Source of the DNA: Planctomycetaceae bacterium
Lineage (GTDB): Bacteria; Planctomycetota; Planctomycetia; Pirellulales; Pirellulaceae
Direction: 5' to 3'
DNA: 64,000 nt
Assembly: GCA_002723275.1 (NCBI GenBank)
Contig: PBNZ01000004.1
Coordinates: forward strand, 183,175-247,174
The notes below the pieces were generated by a model. The model made no database searches, was not told where the DNA came from, and saw only the letters and a program-made list of their open reading frames with translations. Shown piece by piece: positions 17,861 to 27,506 of the stretch. Numbering within the stretch: the first letter of the stretch is position 1; every line of letters starts with the position of its first letter. The translations under genes were made by a program, and so were the position numbers.

Positions 17861-19342
17861 CTATCGGGGACAGTATGTGTAAATCGCGACTTGATTGCGG
17901 CGATGGTCGTATCGAGGTGTTTCGATCGTCCGCATCAACCGGAAGTTTTGAGCGATCCATCGTTGGACATCGTCTTGAAACTGCCGACGATCCTCACGAG
18001 ACACGAGAAAGAGTTCACGTCCTGTCTGTTCGGCAATCTTGAGTTGATCCAACAGCTCGTTCTGAATTGGTCCCGCCGAACGGCTTGGCGGCGTCGACCA
18101 ATCGGCCAACGTATGCAATTCGTATAGCTCGGAATTCTGATTGGCGTAGTAGCGATACAACTCGTGCGCCGTGCAGAAGACAATGGGATTGTCCGCGTCA
18201 CAATTCTCCACGAACGCAACGGCCGATCGGTAATCACAATGGTTACCATCGCTCAAAGTCGAAAGAGCCATGGGCACGTTCATGACCAGGATGACAGCGG
18301 CCAACACAACACGTTGTGCCCAGAATGCCAACTGTGAGTTGATCTGGTACCAGCCGAATCCAGCTAAGACAAACAGCGATGGTGTCGCCGCCAACAGGTA
18401 TCTTGGTGCAACTCCTCCTCCGATCGGCGAGAGCACGAGCAAGGGGGTCATTGCGAAGAATAATAACGAAGCAAAAAAGCATTCGGTCGTTTGCCACTCG
18501 CGTAAGGGTTTCATTAAGGGCAACAGGCCAAGCGCCCAGACTTGTAAGCCAGTGAAAATCAAAAATCCCATGACCAAATGGGACAACGAATAATTTCCAT
18601 ATCTTCCGTGGGGCGCCTGATACCACCCCAGAAATGCATCTCGCACCAAGAATACGAGCAGACAAATCGCGGCTCCGCCCAGCAGACAGATGGGCAACCA
18701 GAACCGCCGCAAGATTTGCAACGACTGTCGGGGATGACGTCGGACGGCAGCCATGAAAAAGGCGACAGCCCCGGCCGGGAAGAGGACGACAGCTGTCGTA
18801 TGAGCGGCTGTCGCAAGTCCGGCTGATCCGATCGCCGCCCACAACCATCGCCAGCGACCTTCCTGCAGGAAACCGTACAAGAACAAAGTGGCCGCCAGAG
18901 ATAACAAGACGACCAGTGAGTAAAAACGTCCAAATTGTGACAGCTGAAAATACCAAGGATTGGCGGCCACCAGTATCGCCGTACAGACCGCAATCTGGCG
19001 ACTTATATAGCGACGGACCAATCCATAGGTCACTGGAGCAAGCAGCCCAGCGGCGATTGCCGCCGGCAAACGAATTGCCAGCAGATCGGGGAGCCCGCTC
19101 TTCAATAGACCATGGCAGATCAAATAATACAGCGGCTTCTCATACCCGAAGATCTGCAGGAGGGTTTGCGAAGAATCTCGGAGTGTGTAGATCTCATCCA
19201 GGTCCAGCGACCAACGCGGTGCGAGGAGCACATAGATGACCGCGGGCAAGCCAAGCAATAGGTACCACGCGACCCCAAACAACTGAGGCGTACCTACCTT
19301 GCTCGACACCGGCTGTTCGACTTTTTGCAGGGGCTTCAGCAT
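17861..19342 (-). CDS. GT39-type integral membrane glycosyltransferase
   Basis: The protein has 493 residues with roughly ten to twelve transmembrane helices and a soluble C-terminal domain of about 120 residues. The first periplasmic loop carries the acidic motif SLDLDEIYTLRDSSQ followed by YEKPLYYLICHGLL, as in protein O-mannosyltransferase/ArnT-like (GT-C) enzymes, which use polyprenyl-phosphate sugars. This fits the two adjacent DPM1-type genes, which would supply the donor. The RYLLAATPSLFVLAGF segment is also family-like. The start of this gene lies inside the end of the upstream GT2 gene (7-nt overlap). The acceptor, protein or glycan, is unknown. Confidence 0.85.
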   Translation of the reverse strand: MLKPLQKVEQPVSSKVGTPQLFGVAWYLLLGLPAVIYVLLAPRWSLDLDEIYTLRDSSQTLLQIFGYEKPLYYLICHGLLKSGLPDLLAIRLPAAIAAGLLAPVTYGLVRRYISRQIAVCTAILVAANPWYFQLSQFGRFYSLVVLLSLAATLFLYGFLQEGRWRWLWAAIGSAGLATAAHTTAVVLFPAGAVAFFMAAVRRHPRQSLQILRRFWLPICLLGGAAICLLVFLVRDAFLGWYQAPHGRYGNYSLSHLVMGFLIFTGLQVWALGLLPLMKPLREWQTTECFFASLLFFAMTPLLVLSPIGGGVAPRYLLAATPSLFVLAGFGWYQINSQLAFWAQRVVLAAVILVMNVPMALSTLSDGNHCDYRSAVAFVENCDADNPIVFCTAHELYRYYANQNSELYELHTLADWSTPPSRSAGPIQNELLDQLKIAEQTGRELFLVSREDRRQFQDDVQRWIAQNFRLMRTIETPRYDHRRNQVAIYTYCPR

Positions 19343-20364
19343 TCCGTTTTTGTTTCTTTCAAAACCTCTTCCCTTTTCGAGGCGGACCGCAGATCCAAGA
19401 CCTCATGTAACTTGTAGTCCTTAAGGCCGCCCGCCTGCACAAAAATAATCAACTCACCCAACAACCCGAGAGAAAACAGTTGCAGGCCGAGGGCCATGAG
19501 AAGTGTGCCGAGTACGAGCGCAGGACGATCTGCAAGCGATTTATCCAGAACTAATCGCTGAAAGGCCAGGACAGTATTGATGGTCGCACCAGTAAGGAAC
19601 GAGACCGATCCCACTCCACCAAAGAATCGGAACGGCTTTCTTGTAAATCGCATCAAGAAGAAGAGAGTCAGCAGATCGAGAAGCCGTCGCAAATAAAGCC
19701 TTAGATGCTTTTCTCCAGTGCGTTCGGAAAGATGGGCTGCAGCAACTTCACTCACTCGGTAACCCTGGTTCGCAGCAAGCACCGGCAGATAGACGTGCAG
19801 TTCGCCGTGCACTGGAACACTTTCAGCAAGCTCTTTCCGCAGCATCTTTAATCCCGAGTTGACATCCGTCAGTTTTACTCCTGATGCACGTCGCACCAAA
19901 TAATTGAACCATCGAGATCGAAAGCGATCTCGATGTCGATCAACTCGTCCCGTCCGATAGGTGGCGATGTAATCTGCTCCAGCATCGAGTTCCTTGAGCA
20001 TCTTCACCAAACATTCCGGATCAACCTGCAGGTATTCGGGCATAATCGCAATGGCATCACCCGTGGCACAACCAAAGGCCGATGACAAGGCACCGGCGTA
20101 GGGACTGATGCCCTTGGAAACAATGACGCTTGTCGGGATGTCTACGGCGCGTGCCTGTTCAGCCAATCGATGCGCAACGTCATCCTCAATCCCACGATTG
20201 ACGATCAATAGGTCCTTGGATATTTCCAATTCACGAAACACGGCGAGGTACCTCTGCAGTACCTCCGTCGGGTCAGGTACACGTCCAGACACCAACCAAA
20301 CCAGGGTCAGATGCTGTACCTGCAACTCAGTTTCTTGGAGATTTGTTTCCGGTGTCTTTAACAC
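19336..20364 (-). CDS. DPM1-type GT2 paralogue lacking catalytic Asp motifs (probable pseudoenzyme)
   Basis: The protein has 342 residues from a GTG at 20364, a start that overlaps the upstream GT2 gene by 38 nt; a later start is possible. It aligns along its length with the neighbouring GT2 at 20327-21277: the LxxVDP turn, GLKMLRKEL, the helix before RKPFRFFGGVGSVSFL and two C-terminal transmembrane helices are all there. However, the FVDDGS motif of the neighbour is replaced by IVNRGI, and the metal-binding MDGDLQ is replaced by MPEYLQ. The Asp residues that bind the nucleotide sugar and Mn/Mg are therefore gone. I infer a non-catalytic partner of the intact paralogue, for example a membrane scaffold or regulatory subunit. 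Loss of function with coding retained is less likely, since the frame is intact. Confidence 0.82.
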   Translation of the reverse strand: MLKTPETNLQETELQVQHLTLVWLVSGRVPDPTEVLQRYLAVFRELEISKDLLIVNRGIEDDVAHRLAEQARAVDIPTSVIVSKGISPYAGALSSAFGCATGDAIAIMPEYLQVDPECLVKMLKELDAGADYIATYRTGRVDRHRDRFRSRWFNYLVRRASGVKLTDVNSGLKMLRKELAESVPVHGELHVYLPVLAANQGYRVSEVAAAHLSERTGEKHLRLYLRRLLDLLTLFFLMRFTRKPFRFFGGVGSVSFLTGATINTVLAFQRLVLDKSLADRPALVLGTLLMALGLQLFSLGLLGELIIFVQAGGLKDYKLHEVLDLRSASKREEVLKETKTEC

Positions 20365-21277
20365 GACTACAACTCGATCTAATGACTAATTCACCTAACA
20401 AACCAACAAACAGCAGATGCATCGCGATATAGATCAACAAAAGAAAGGCCAACGAAGTCACAACAAGCGGCACATGAACTGACGACATTGCCCACGTAAT
20501 CCCACAACCCATCAGCGTTATGAATGCCGCGAGGAAAAAGGGTATCGACAGGACACCAAACCACTGCAAAGGCCGCTGCGCAAACGACACTAACATTTTG
20601 ATTGCAAACACATCCAGGAGAACTCGGCCGACACGAGTCAAGCCGTATTTGGATTCTCCATGTCGACGCGCGTGATGCATGACCACCACCTCGGTGACAC
20701 GCGCACCTACAAGTTGACTCAATGCTGGGATGAACCGATGCATTTCCGAATAGAGTGGCACCTGCTTGATCATCTGACTACGGTACGCCTTCAAGGAACA
20801 GCCGTTATCATGAACAGGCAATCCAGTAATCCAGCCAATCAGGAGATTGGCGACGCGTGACGGCATGGTTCTCAACCACAGTGAATCCTTCCGATCCCTC
20901 CTCCACCCAACAACAAGATCAAAACCTTCGTCCATCTTGTCCAGCAACCGTGGAATATCTCGAGGGTCATTTTGGAGATCGCCATCCATCGTGACGATAC
21001 GAGATCCCCGAGCGTGTTCAATCCCAGCTCGCATCGCTGCAGTCTGGCCGAAGTTCCGCGCAAAACGAATTGCGCAAACTTGTTCGTTATCGCGATACAA
21101 CTCTCTTAAAACATTCCAAGTATCGTCGTGACTCCCATCGTCAACGAAGATGACTTCATAGCGACATTCTAGAGTCGCCAACACTGGCTCCAATTGCTGA
21201 AACAGCCGCCGTACATTCCCTGATTCATTGAAGACGGGAACAACAATGGAAAGCTCAACACGATTCATACAAGTCAC
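20327..21277 (-). CDS. DPM1/ArnC-type GT2 polyprenyl-phosphate glycosyltransferase
   Basis: The protein has 316 residues. The GT-A fold begins at SIVVPVFNESGN. The two catalytic Asp motifs are intact: FVDDGS at 45-49 and MDGDLQ at 97-102, followed by NDPRDIPRLL. The YRSQMIKQVP and RHGESKYGLTR segments are typical of dolichol/undecaprenyl-phosphate mannose or glucose synthases. Two C-terminal helices (about 233-260 and 266-295) place it at the membrane. It should make a polyprenyl-phosphate-linked monosaccharide for use by a GT-C enzyme such as the adjacent GT39 protein. A degenerate sister gene follows directly. Confidence 0.93.
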   Translation of the reverse strand: MTCMNRVELSIVVPVFNESGNVRRLFQQLEPVLATLECRYEVIFVDDGSHDDTWNVLRELYRDNEQVCAIRFARNFGQTAAMRAGIEHARGSRIVTMDGDLQNDPRDIPRLLDKMDEGFDLVVGWRRDRKDSLWLRTMPSRVANLLIGWITGLPVHDNGCSLKAYRSQMIKQVPLYSEMHRFIPALSQLVGARVTEVVVMHHARRHGESKYGLTRVGRVLLDVFAIKMLVSFAQRPLQWFGVLSIPFFLAAFITLMGCGITWAMSSVHVPLVVTSLAFLLLIYIAMHLLFVGLLGELVIRSSCSRVKDTGNKSPRN

Positions 21278-21305
21278 GCACTCAAACTCAGGCAGACATC
21301 AACGA

Positions 21306-23447
21306 TTAGGCATCGGTTGCAGAATAAGCCTCCTCAACAATCGTCGTCGTGAGTGGTGCCACGAGTGCAGCATCATCTTCATCCGAAACGGCTTCTTGAG
21401 CATTCAACGAAGCGATCATTCCTCCGGACAAGCCTCTTCGAGGTGTCCATCCCAATCGATGCTTCGCGATCGAGACATCGTACGACCGCGGTGCAAGTGC
21501 CGAACGAAATCGATAAACCGAGAAAGACCCTCTGCGCCCCAAAATCTTCAGCGTTTTTTCAAGACACCAGGCAGCCGCAAAAATTGCGATCTTGGGAACA
21601 TGTATCGTTCGCAGCGATTCACCTGTGATTTCGCTATACCGACGCGCCATCTCATTTTGATCGGTCGAGTCGGGGTCGACGAGGTGAATAATGGAGCCAT
21701 CGCGGATGCCTTCTCGTTCCGCTGCAACGATCGCATCCACGAGATCCTGCACATCGATGAGGGGCATTTCCAGGCTGCCATCACCAAACATAATGAGCCA
21801 GTTTCCTTTTCTCTGCCCAACGCCGGATGACATCAGCGGTCCCCCTTCACCGATCACCTCTCCCGGTCGAAGAATCACCGCGGGCAGACCAAACTGATGA
21901 ACAGCTCGGGTCACCACACGTTCCGCTTGCAATTTCGTCTGCGTATACATTCCACGCAGCTCTGGAAACGACTCGAGTTCACCCTGTTCATCAATCGGCG
22001 TTTTCTCAGATCGCAACGCCTGCAAGACACTTAACGAGCTGACATAAATGAACTGGTCGACGGCATGACGGAGCGCACTGTTCACGATATTTTCAGTGCC
22101 GACCACATTGCCTCGCACGAAATCAGCGGGCTCTCCATGAATGACTCCACCGACGTGGTAGACCGTTTTGATGCCTGCTACTGCGCGATCGACGACATCA
22201 CGATCACCGAGGTCACCAAGTACGAACTCGATCTGATCATGATTCCGTAGTTCCTGACTGAGCGGCTTGCGAGCAAGAACGCGAACTCTTTCCCCTCGGT
22301 CAAGCAATCGACGGAGTAATTGGCTGCCGATTCGCCCCGTCGCGCCGGTGATCAAGGTTGTCGCTGACAACTCTTGGATATGCTGTTGAAGATATTCTTC
22401 TTTCTGTCGATCCGCGTCTGCGGCGACAGTTTCGCACCAACGACCGATGCGTTTCGCTTGTTCTGGCCCAGCCAAGGCAGATTCATTTCGCGCCAGCCGT
22501 TCGTAAAAGTCAATCACCATTTCCTGCAGGCCGTGATAACGTCGCAGTTTTTTGGTTGCCATACGAGCGAGGTTCCAGGGAACCTGCATACATGTACTGA
22601 TCGACTCCGACACCGCATTGATCGCGCGACGAGGATGTTCAGGTAAAGGCAACTGCCGCCGGACGGTGGTGGAAAGTCCAAAACGATCAATCCGGATGGA
22701 TCCACAGGTCCCCTGAACGAACAGCACATCTTGGGGCGGACGGTTTTGCCAGGACATCTGAACCACTGCTGACCCACGTTCGCAACGGACCATGGCTTGC
22801 CACTCATCAAAGTGCAAACAGGGATCGTTACCACGATGTTCAAACATCCATTTCAGATCGACAATGGGTCCGAGAAAGGCCTCGATTTGGTAGAGCGAGT
22901 GAATACCCAAATCGCGAAACGGAAATCCTCCCACACGAAACATTTCAGGCATCTCTCCACCTTCATAAAGTGGATAGTCTTGTGCACGAATGCATTGAAC
23001 TGAGTTGACCTCTCCAATCATCCCAGCGGCGATGATCTGCTGTGCCTTGAGCGTGAAGGGATCGAGGAGTAACGAGTGATCGACACCCACTGTTTTTCCG
23101 CAGCGATTAGAGGCTTCGATAATCGCGTCGTACTCTTCAACACAATTCGCCAGTGGTTTTTCAACAAATACATGGCAACCGCGCTCCAAAGCACGAATCA
23201 CCAAGGATGCATGGCTTGCCGGCGGAGTCAGGACATGCACCACGTCGACATCGGCGAGCATTTGGTCAACGTCTTGATAGACACTGCCAATTCGGAACTG
23301 TTTCGCCAGTCGTTCGGCATTTTCCGAGACCAGATCCGTAATCCCAACCAACTCAGCGGTCTGCACACGTTTTAACGCCTGAATATGAAACGGACAGATA
23401 TGTCCCGCACCGATCAGACCTACCTTCAACTTATTACGACGAATCAT
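21306..23447 (-). CDS. Fusion: Gfo/Idh/MocA oxidoreductase + SDR sugar epimerase
   Basis: The protein has 713 residues in a single frame. Residues 1-345 are a complete Gfo/Idh/MocA oxidoreductase with NAD motif VGLIGAGHI at 9-17, the EKP motif at 96-98 and a C-terminal alpha/beta domain. A short linker leads to a second Rossmann domain (TLITGATGRIGSQLL, GATGRIG at 368-374), which is an extended SDR with YTQTKLQAE as the Tyr-x3-Lys motif and the LRPGEVIGEGGPL substrate block. The fusion suggests two consecutive steps on one nucleotide-sugar, with a 3-keto or oxidised intermediate passed between domains. The 3' end is 28 nt before the GT2 gene, and the 5' end overlaps the APH-fold gene by 4 nt. 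Confidence 0.88.
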   Translation of the reverse strand: MIRRNKLKVGLIGAGHICPFHIQALKRVQTAELVGITDLVSENAERLAKQFRIGSVYQDVDQMLADVDVVHVLTPPASHASLVIRALERGCHVFVEKPLANCVEEYDAIIEASNRCGKTVGVDHSLLLDPFTLKAQQIIAAGMIGEVNSVQCIRAQDYPLYEGGEMPEMFRVGGFPFRDLGIHSLYQIEAFLGPIVDLKWMFEHRGNDPCLHFDEWQAMVRCERGSAVVQMSWQNRPPQDVLFVQGTCGSIRIDRFGLSTTVRRQLPLPEHPRRAINAVSESISTCMQVPWNLARMATKKLRRYHGLQEMVIDFYERLARNESALAGPEQAKRIGRWCETVAADADRQKEEYLQQHIQELSATTLITGATGRIGSQLLRRLLDRGERVRVLARKPLSQELRNHDQIEFVLGDLGDRDVVDRAVAGIKTVYHVGGVIHGEPADFVRGNVVGTENIVNSALRHAVDQFIYVSSLSVLQALRSEKTPIDEQGELESFPELRGMYTQTKLQAERVVTRAVHQFGLPAVILRPGEVIGEGGPLMSSGVGQRKGNWLIMFGDGSLEMPLIDVQDLVDAIVAAEREGIRDGSIIHLVDPDSTDQNEMARRYSEITGESLRTIHVPKIAIFAAAWCLEKTLKILGRRGSFSVYRFRSALAPRSYDVSIAKHRLGWTPRRGLSGGMIASLNAQEAVSDEDDAALVAPLTTTIVEEAYSATDA

Positions 23448-24532
23448 TGTTTCCTTCTTTTCAAATCAAAACTATCGGTTTTTGTATTCATGTCGCGGGT
23501 CGTTGAATCACCGAGCAGCCACTCAACTTGTTCATGGATCGTTTTTGCGAGGCGAAAGCGATTACCCCAATGCCGCCCTCGTTCCATCAGGCAGTCATGT
23601 AGGCGACGCAGCCGTTGTTCGGCCTCACAGATCTGAATCACTTGGGGTGGAACTTCAAAATCCAAGTCGTATCCAGCCAGAAAGGCCTGCTGAAGTCGCT
23701 CGATCCTACGTGCGCTGAATGAAGGCGCATGGCGTTGGGATTCGAGATAGGTCAACATGCTAATCGGATCAATCAGTCGGCAATCGATTCGATAGGAGAA
23801 AAAATCGAGTACGGTGAGGCGCGTCCCATCAAACATTTGATTCCACGGTCCAAAATCGCCATGGCACGCCGCCAACGGAACTGGCCCATCAACCTCTGAA
23901 ATCCAAGCCGTCAGCTTTTTCAGGCAATCTGATCTCAGCTCGTCGGGAACCGATGGATGGGATATTTTTTCGATTTGCTGTAGACGATCGTCACAGTGAT
24001 TCAATGTTGAAGTCAAACAGGCTGAAGAGTCCGAGGTACCGAGTTCAAGCTGTTGAAACTTGCTGAGCCACATTCCTGCACCGTGAAAAGCATCGATCGC
24101 GATCTGCATCGTCGCTTTTCTCGCAGTCACACGAGCCGCTGGCAGCAAGGTCTCCAGACTTGCGCCAGGTTCCTGACTCATTAATAGCGCATCATGTTGT
24201 GGCACGACACAGTGGGCCAGAGGGACTCGAAAACAATCGGTGCTTGTCATATGAGGAGCAACAGACTGTAGCGCTTCAAATTCGAAATTTGCGGCCGAGC
24301 CTCGTTCACGATAAACACGGTTCTCTTCGTGATCGACGTTTTGTTTAAGGACAAACGTCTTGGGTTCCGCTGCCCCACCGAAGTTAACTCGACAAACGCG
24401 GGAAAATCGCCGCTCGTCCATTTCTTCAACTTGGATACTCGTTGGCTTTTGCGAAAACCGTGTCTCATACCAGGATCGTAATTGCCGAATGAGGTCTGGA
24501 TGAAGGCGGTTAGCTGTCGCACAATCATTCAT
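23444..24532 (-). CDS. APH/choline-kinase-fold phosphotransferase
   Basis: The protein has 362 residues. The Brenner-type catalytic motif CHGDFGPWNQ (Asp226, Asn231) and the metal-binding LDFF (Asp243) match aminoglycoside phosphotransferase and related small-molecule kinases. N-terminal ATP-binding strands are recognisable by the VLKQNVD lysine near residue 63. Within a polysaccharide operon such kinases more often phosphorylate sugars, lipids or other small precursors than antibiotics. I infer a biosynthetic role and not a resistance gene. It is coupled to both neighbours by 4-nt overlaps. Confidence 0.8.
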   Translation of the reverse strand: MNDCATANRLHPDLIRQLRSWYETRFSQKPTSIQVEEMDERRFSRVCRVNFGGAAEPKTFVLKQNVDHEENRVYRERGSAANFEFEALQSVAPHMTSTDCFRVPLAHCVVPQHDALLMSQEPGASLETLLPAARVTARKATMQIAIDAFHGAGMWLSKFQQLELGTSDSSACLTSTLNHCDDRLQQIEKISHPSVPDELRSDCLKKLTAWISEVDGPVPLAACHGDFGPWNQMFDGTRLTVLDFFSYRIDCRLIDPISMLTYLESQRHAPSFSARRIERLQQAFLAGYDLDFEVPPQVIQICEAEQRLRRLHDCLMERGRHWGNRFRLAKTIHEQVEWLLGDSTTRDMNTKTDSFDLKRRKQ

Positions 24533-25974
24533 GGCGATTCACCTCCTTCAGCAATCATCTCCTCTTCGTCAAGTTCACTCACGGTTTGTCGACAAAACTG
24601 CAGTGCCAATCCTGCAAAGGCTGCAATCCAGAGCCAGTTGTATCGCACGCCATTATGCAAAGACGCTCCGAACAGAAGACTCAATGCAATCGCCAAGAAG
24701 CACATCTGCGCAAGATTTGAATAGACACGAAAATCAGCTTCCGGCTGTGCTCGGGACAAACGCAACAGTGAATAACTGTTTAAGCACATTGCGATCAACA
24801 TGATCGTGAATGCAACGCCGCCCAATAACCCCATCTCTCCCATGATTTGGCCTGGCAGATTATGGGCGACCAATGGGATCCCATCGACGAACAAGGCACG
24901 ATAATCCTTAAAGTTCCCGATTCCCACTCCCAACAGCGGCCTGGACTTCACCATCTCGGTTGCTGCCAAAAATCCTTCCCACCGTCCGGCGGCTGATGCA
25001 TGGGCATTCTCTGGCCCAGCATTGCGGTCCCAAAGCGTGCTTAGTCGTTCTTTCTGAGTAGAGGGAGTAATCACCCACAGGGAAGCCAGTGCGATCGCAC
25101 CGATGGCAATCGCCTTCGACCACCGGATTGGCTGCTGTTGTAACAGCACCGCCCCCAAAGCGAAGGCAGCCATTCCCAGCATGCCGGCCCGACTGTTCGT
25201 CTCCCAGACGGAAACGATCGCGAGGCATGGATATCCTACGAGCAAAAGGAAATAGGCTGATTTCCACAACGATTGCCACTGCCATGTCAAAGCATGTCGA
25301 GATCGAACGAGAAACAACCAGAACGGCAACGACAGAACAACCGACATGGCGAGGGAATTCGGCTCACCATACGTTTCCTCAATACCAAGTAGCCGAGTGA
25401 CGCTCTGGGCATGTTCATGCCGATCGTGAATAAAGAACTCCCAAAGAGACTTGGCCAGGTAGACGAACATCGTTGCGATGTAAGTCAAGATAAGCAGAAA
25501 CAGATCGCGAGGTGCCCGACAGATTGCAAGGATCAGGAAATAGACAATGACAATCGTGACGTACTGATACAACCAATGCCAGGCCAACTGTGACTGCCAG
25601 GCATATACCGCCGACAAAGACACAACTGCCGTAAACGCCAGGACCGACGCCGTCTGCAGATTCCATCTTGGCATCCGGCCCATCGCAACCACCACACAGA
25701 TCATGCTGATGGCATACATTCTTTCAAACCGAAAACTTGCGAGCCACGGTGAGAGAATCTCCCACGGCCTGATCAAGAACAAGACGATATAGATCGCGAC
25801 CATCCAAAGGCCTAAAGACCTCGACCAATGTCGGTTATCGACGAGTTCATAATCCTCGTGGTTTGCATCGTTCTGTTGATCGGTTCGCACATCAGCATTT
25901 CCATCAGAGTCGACGAAAATGGTCTGGCGTCCACCGAAATCTGCGGAACGATAGGGGCCACAACTTCCGGTCAT
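24529..25974 (-). CDS. O-antigen ligase/polymerase-like membrane protein (Wzy/WaaL type)
   Basis: The protein has 481 residues. After a 50-residue hydrophilic N-terminus there are about ten to twelve transmembrane helices. The large periplasmic loop contains the signature SRPLLGVGIGNFKDY, with the preceding AAGRWEGFLAATEMV, and then HNLPGQIMGEMGLLGGVAF, which is the Wzy_C/O-antigen ligase pattern. It probably polymerises repeat units or attaches the glycan to its final acceptor in the periplasm. In exosortase loci a homologue of this kind is a standard component. The 4-nt overlap with the flippase gene upstream links export and polymerisation. Confidence 0.86.
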   Translation of the reverse strand: MTGSCGPYRSADFGGRQTIFVDSDGNADVRTDQQNDANHEDYELVDNRHWSRSLGLWMVAIYIVLFLIRPWEILSPWLASFRFERMYAISMICVVVAMGRMPRWNLQTASVLAFTAVVSLSAVYAWQSQLAWHWLYQYVTIVIVYFLILAICRAPRDLFLLILTYIATMFVYLAKSLWEFFIHDRHEHAQSVTRLLGIEETYGEPNSLAMSVVLSLPFWLFLVRSRHALTWQWQSLWKSAYFLLLVGYPCLAIVSVWETNSRAGMLGMAAFALGAVLLQQQPIRWSKAIAIGAIALASLWVITPSTQKERLSTLWDRNAGPENAHASAAGRWEGFLAATEMVKSRPLLGVGIGNFKDYRALFVDGIPLVAHNLPGQIMGEMGLLGGVAFTIMLIAMCLNSYSLLRLSRAQPEADFRVYSNLAQMCFLAIALSLLFGASLHNGVRYNWLWIAAFAGLALQFCRQTVSELDEEEMIAEGGESP

Positions 25975-27506
25975 CGGTCACAATCCGCCGGCGATTGCCG
26001 ATACGGCCCCAAAAATGCAACGTGCTTTGCGAGTGCCTCCCAGACTGTCGCCCGTTCCGAAGCGTGAAAGAAGCCGCAGACCCACAGCGTGGGTAGTAAT
26101 AGCAATCCGCAGCCAGTACGAGCGGCGAGTGACATCTCTGTGGCATCGATGTACACCCACTGACTCATGCTGTAAAGAGCCACCGCCGCGATCCCCAGAA
26201 TAACGAGCCGTTTTATTTCAAAGGGGATCGAGTAAGCTTTTTGACTCACGGCATAGATCATTCCGACACGTAGACTAATGGCGAGCAGCGAGGAAAAGGC
26301 GGCCCCCACCATGCCGGTGCGCGGCAACAAAACGATGTTTGCAACCACCATCGTCAGAAGTGAAATGAGCCCGATCCAAGTGGCCCAGATCGTCCGACGC
26401 GAGCGATACATTCCAGTTGAAAAATGATGTTCCAAACCGAGAACCACGTAGGCCATCGCGATCAACGGCACAACTTGATACGCGGACCAATATCTCTCGT
26501 CGACGCAGAGCCGCAAACCATCCTCGACTGAAACACTGATCAACAAGGCAACCTGTGCTGACACAAGTGTTGAATAGGTACAGATACGCGCCAGGATCTT
26601 GCGGACTTCCGGGCCATCCTGCATCGCTAATTCCATGCGACGCGGCCTCCAGAACGCATTGAAAGGAACGGTCACAAAGCGATTCACAACAACGCCGATC
26701 TTTTGGCCTGCTGAAAACAACCCAACCTGTGCTAACACCGAGATCGGGTCTCCTATAACACACCATCGGATCATTAATGGGTTCAAGTAGTTACTCAGTT
26801 GAAGGGTCACCACGGATGGAACAAGAGGGAGTCCGAACGCGAGCAAATGTCGCAAGTGGTGTATTGCGGGACGAGCATGATTAACCCAAAGAATCCCGAC
26901 CGTCAAAGCGACAGCCAAAATGGCTTGGACAATCAACGTGGAATACAGGATGCCCCAAATCCCTTGCTGCCAGACAACAACAAACATCAGGTTGAGACTA
27001 ACGGTCGCAACAATCTGTGCAGTAACCACCGCAACAAAAGTTTTGGCAAAGTACTGCATGCGCAAATAGGCCATCCCGACTTCGGTTAACATTGAACACC
27101 AGGCGGCCAGCATGGCGATTCGCAAATAGGGTTCATACTGCGGCCCTACACCAAGCCATGGGCAAGCGGCACCTGCCAACCATACAATGAGCAGGATCAA
27201 GGGAAGACTTATCAGGCTCGGTCCCAGCAAAACGGTCGAGACCAGCCGACGTCGTTCAAGAGGACAAGTTTCGGCATAATAGAAGCGGGCCATACTGTCA
27301 CCGATCCCCATCGACAGCAGCATCATCGTGAGCGTCATGGCCACATCGACGATGGACATCACACCAAACTCATCCGGTGCAATGAAGCGGGTGTAGACGG
27401 GTATCAGAATAAAACCGACAATCTTCGAAAGCGCCGGCCCCACCAAGTAAATAAGGGAATGGCGTCCGACCGACTTTACTTCTGATTTTAGGCTCTGGTT
27501 ACTCAT
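25971..27506 (-). CDS. Wzx-type oligosaccharide flippase (MOP superfamily)
   Basis: The protein has 511 residues with about 12-14 transmembrane helices. It starts with KSEVKSVGRHSLIYLVGPAL followed by PVYTRFIAPDEFGVMSIVDV, the standard opening of polysaccharide_synt/Wzx transporters (PF01943/MOP). Further typical segments are RMQYFAKTFVAVV in the middle and LPRTGMVGAAFSSLLA near the end. It should flip lipid-linked repeat units across the cytoplasmic membrane. The C-terminal tail is hydrophilic. It is translationally coupled on both sides by 4-nt overlaps. Confidence 0.9.
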   Translation of the reverse strand: MSNQSLKSEVKSVGRHSLIYLVGPALSKIVGFILIPVYTRFIAPDEFGVMSIVDVAMTLTMMLLSMGIGDSMARFYYAETCPLERRRLVSTVLLGPSLISLPLILLIVWLAGAACPWLGVGPQYEPYLRIAMLAAWCSMLTEVGMAYLRMQYFAKTFVAVVTAQIVATVSLNLMFVVVWQQGIWGILYSTLIVQAILAVALTVGILWVNHARPAIHHLRHLLAFGLPLVPSVVTLQLSNYLNPLMIRWCVIGDPISVLAQVGLFSAGQKIGVVVNRFVTVPFNAFWRPRRMELAMQDGPEVRKILARICTYSTLVSAQVALLISVSVEDGLRLCVDERYWSAYQVVPLIAMAYVVLGLEHHFSTGMYRSRRTIWATWIGLISLLTMVVANIVLLPRTGMVGAAFSSLLAISLRVGMIYAVSQKAYSIPFEIKRLVILGIAAVALYSMSQWVYIDATEMSLAARTGCGLLLLPTLWVCGFFHASERATVWEALAKHVAFLGPYRQSPADCDR

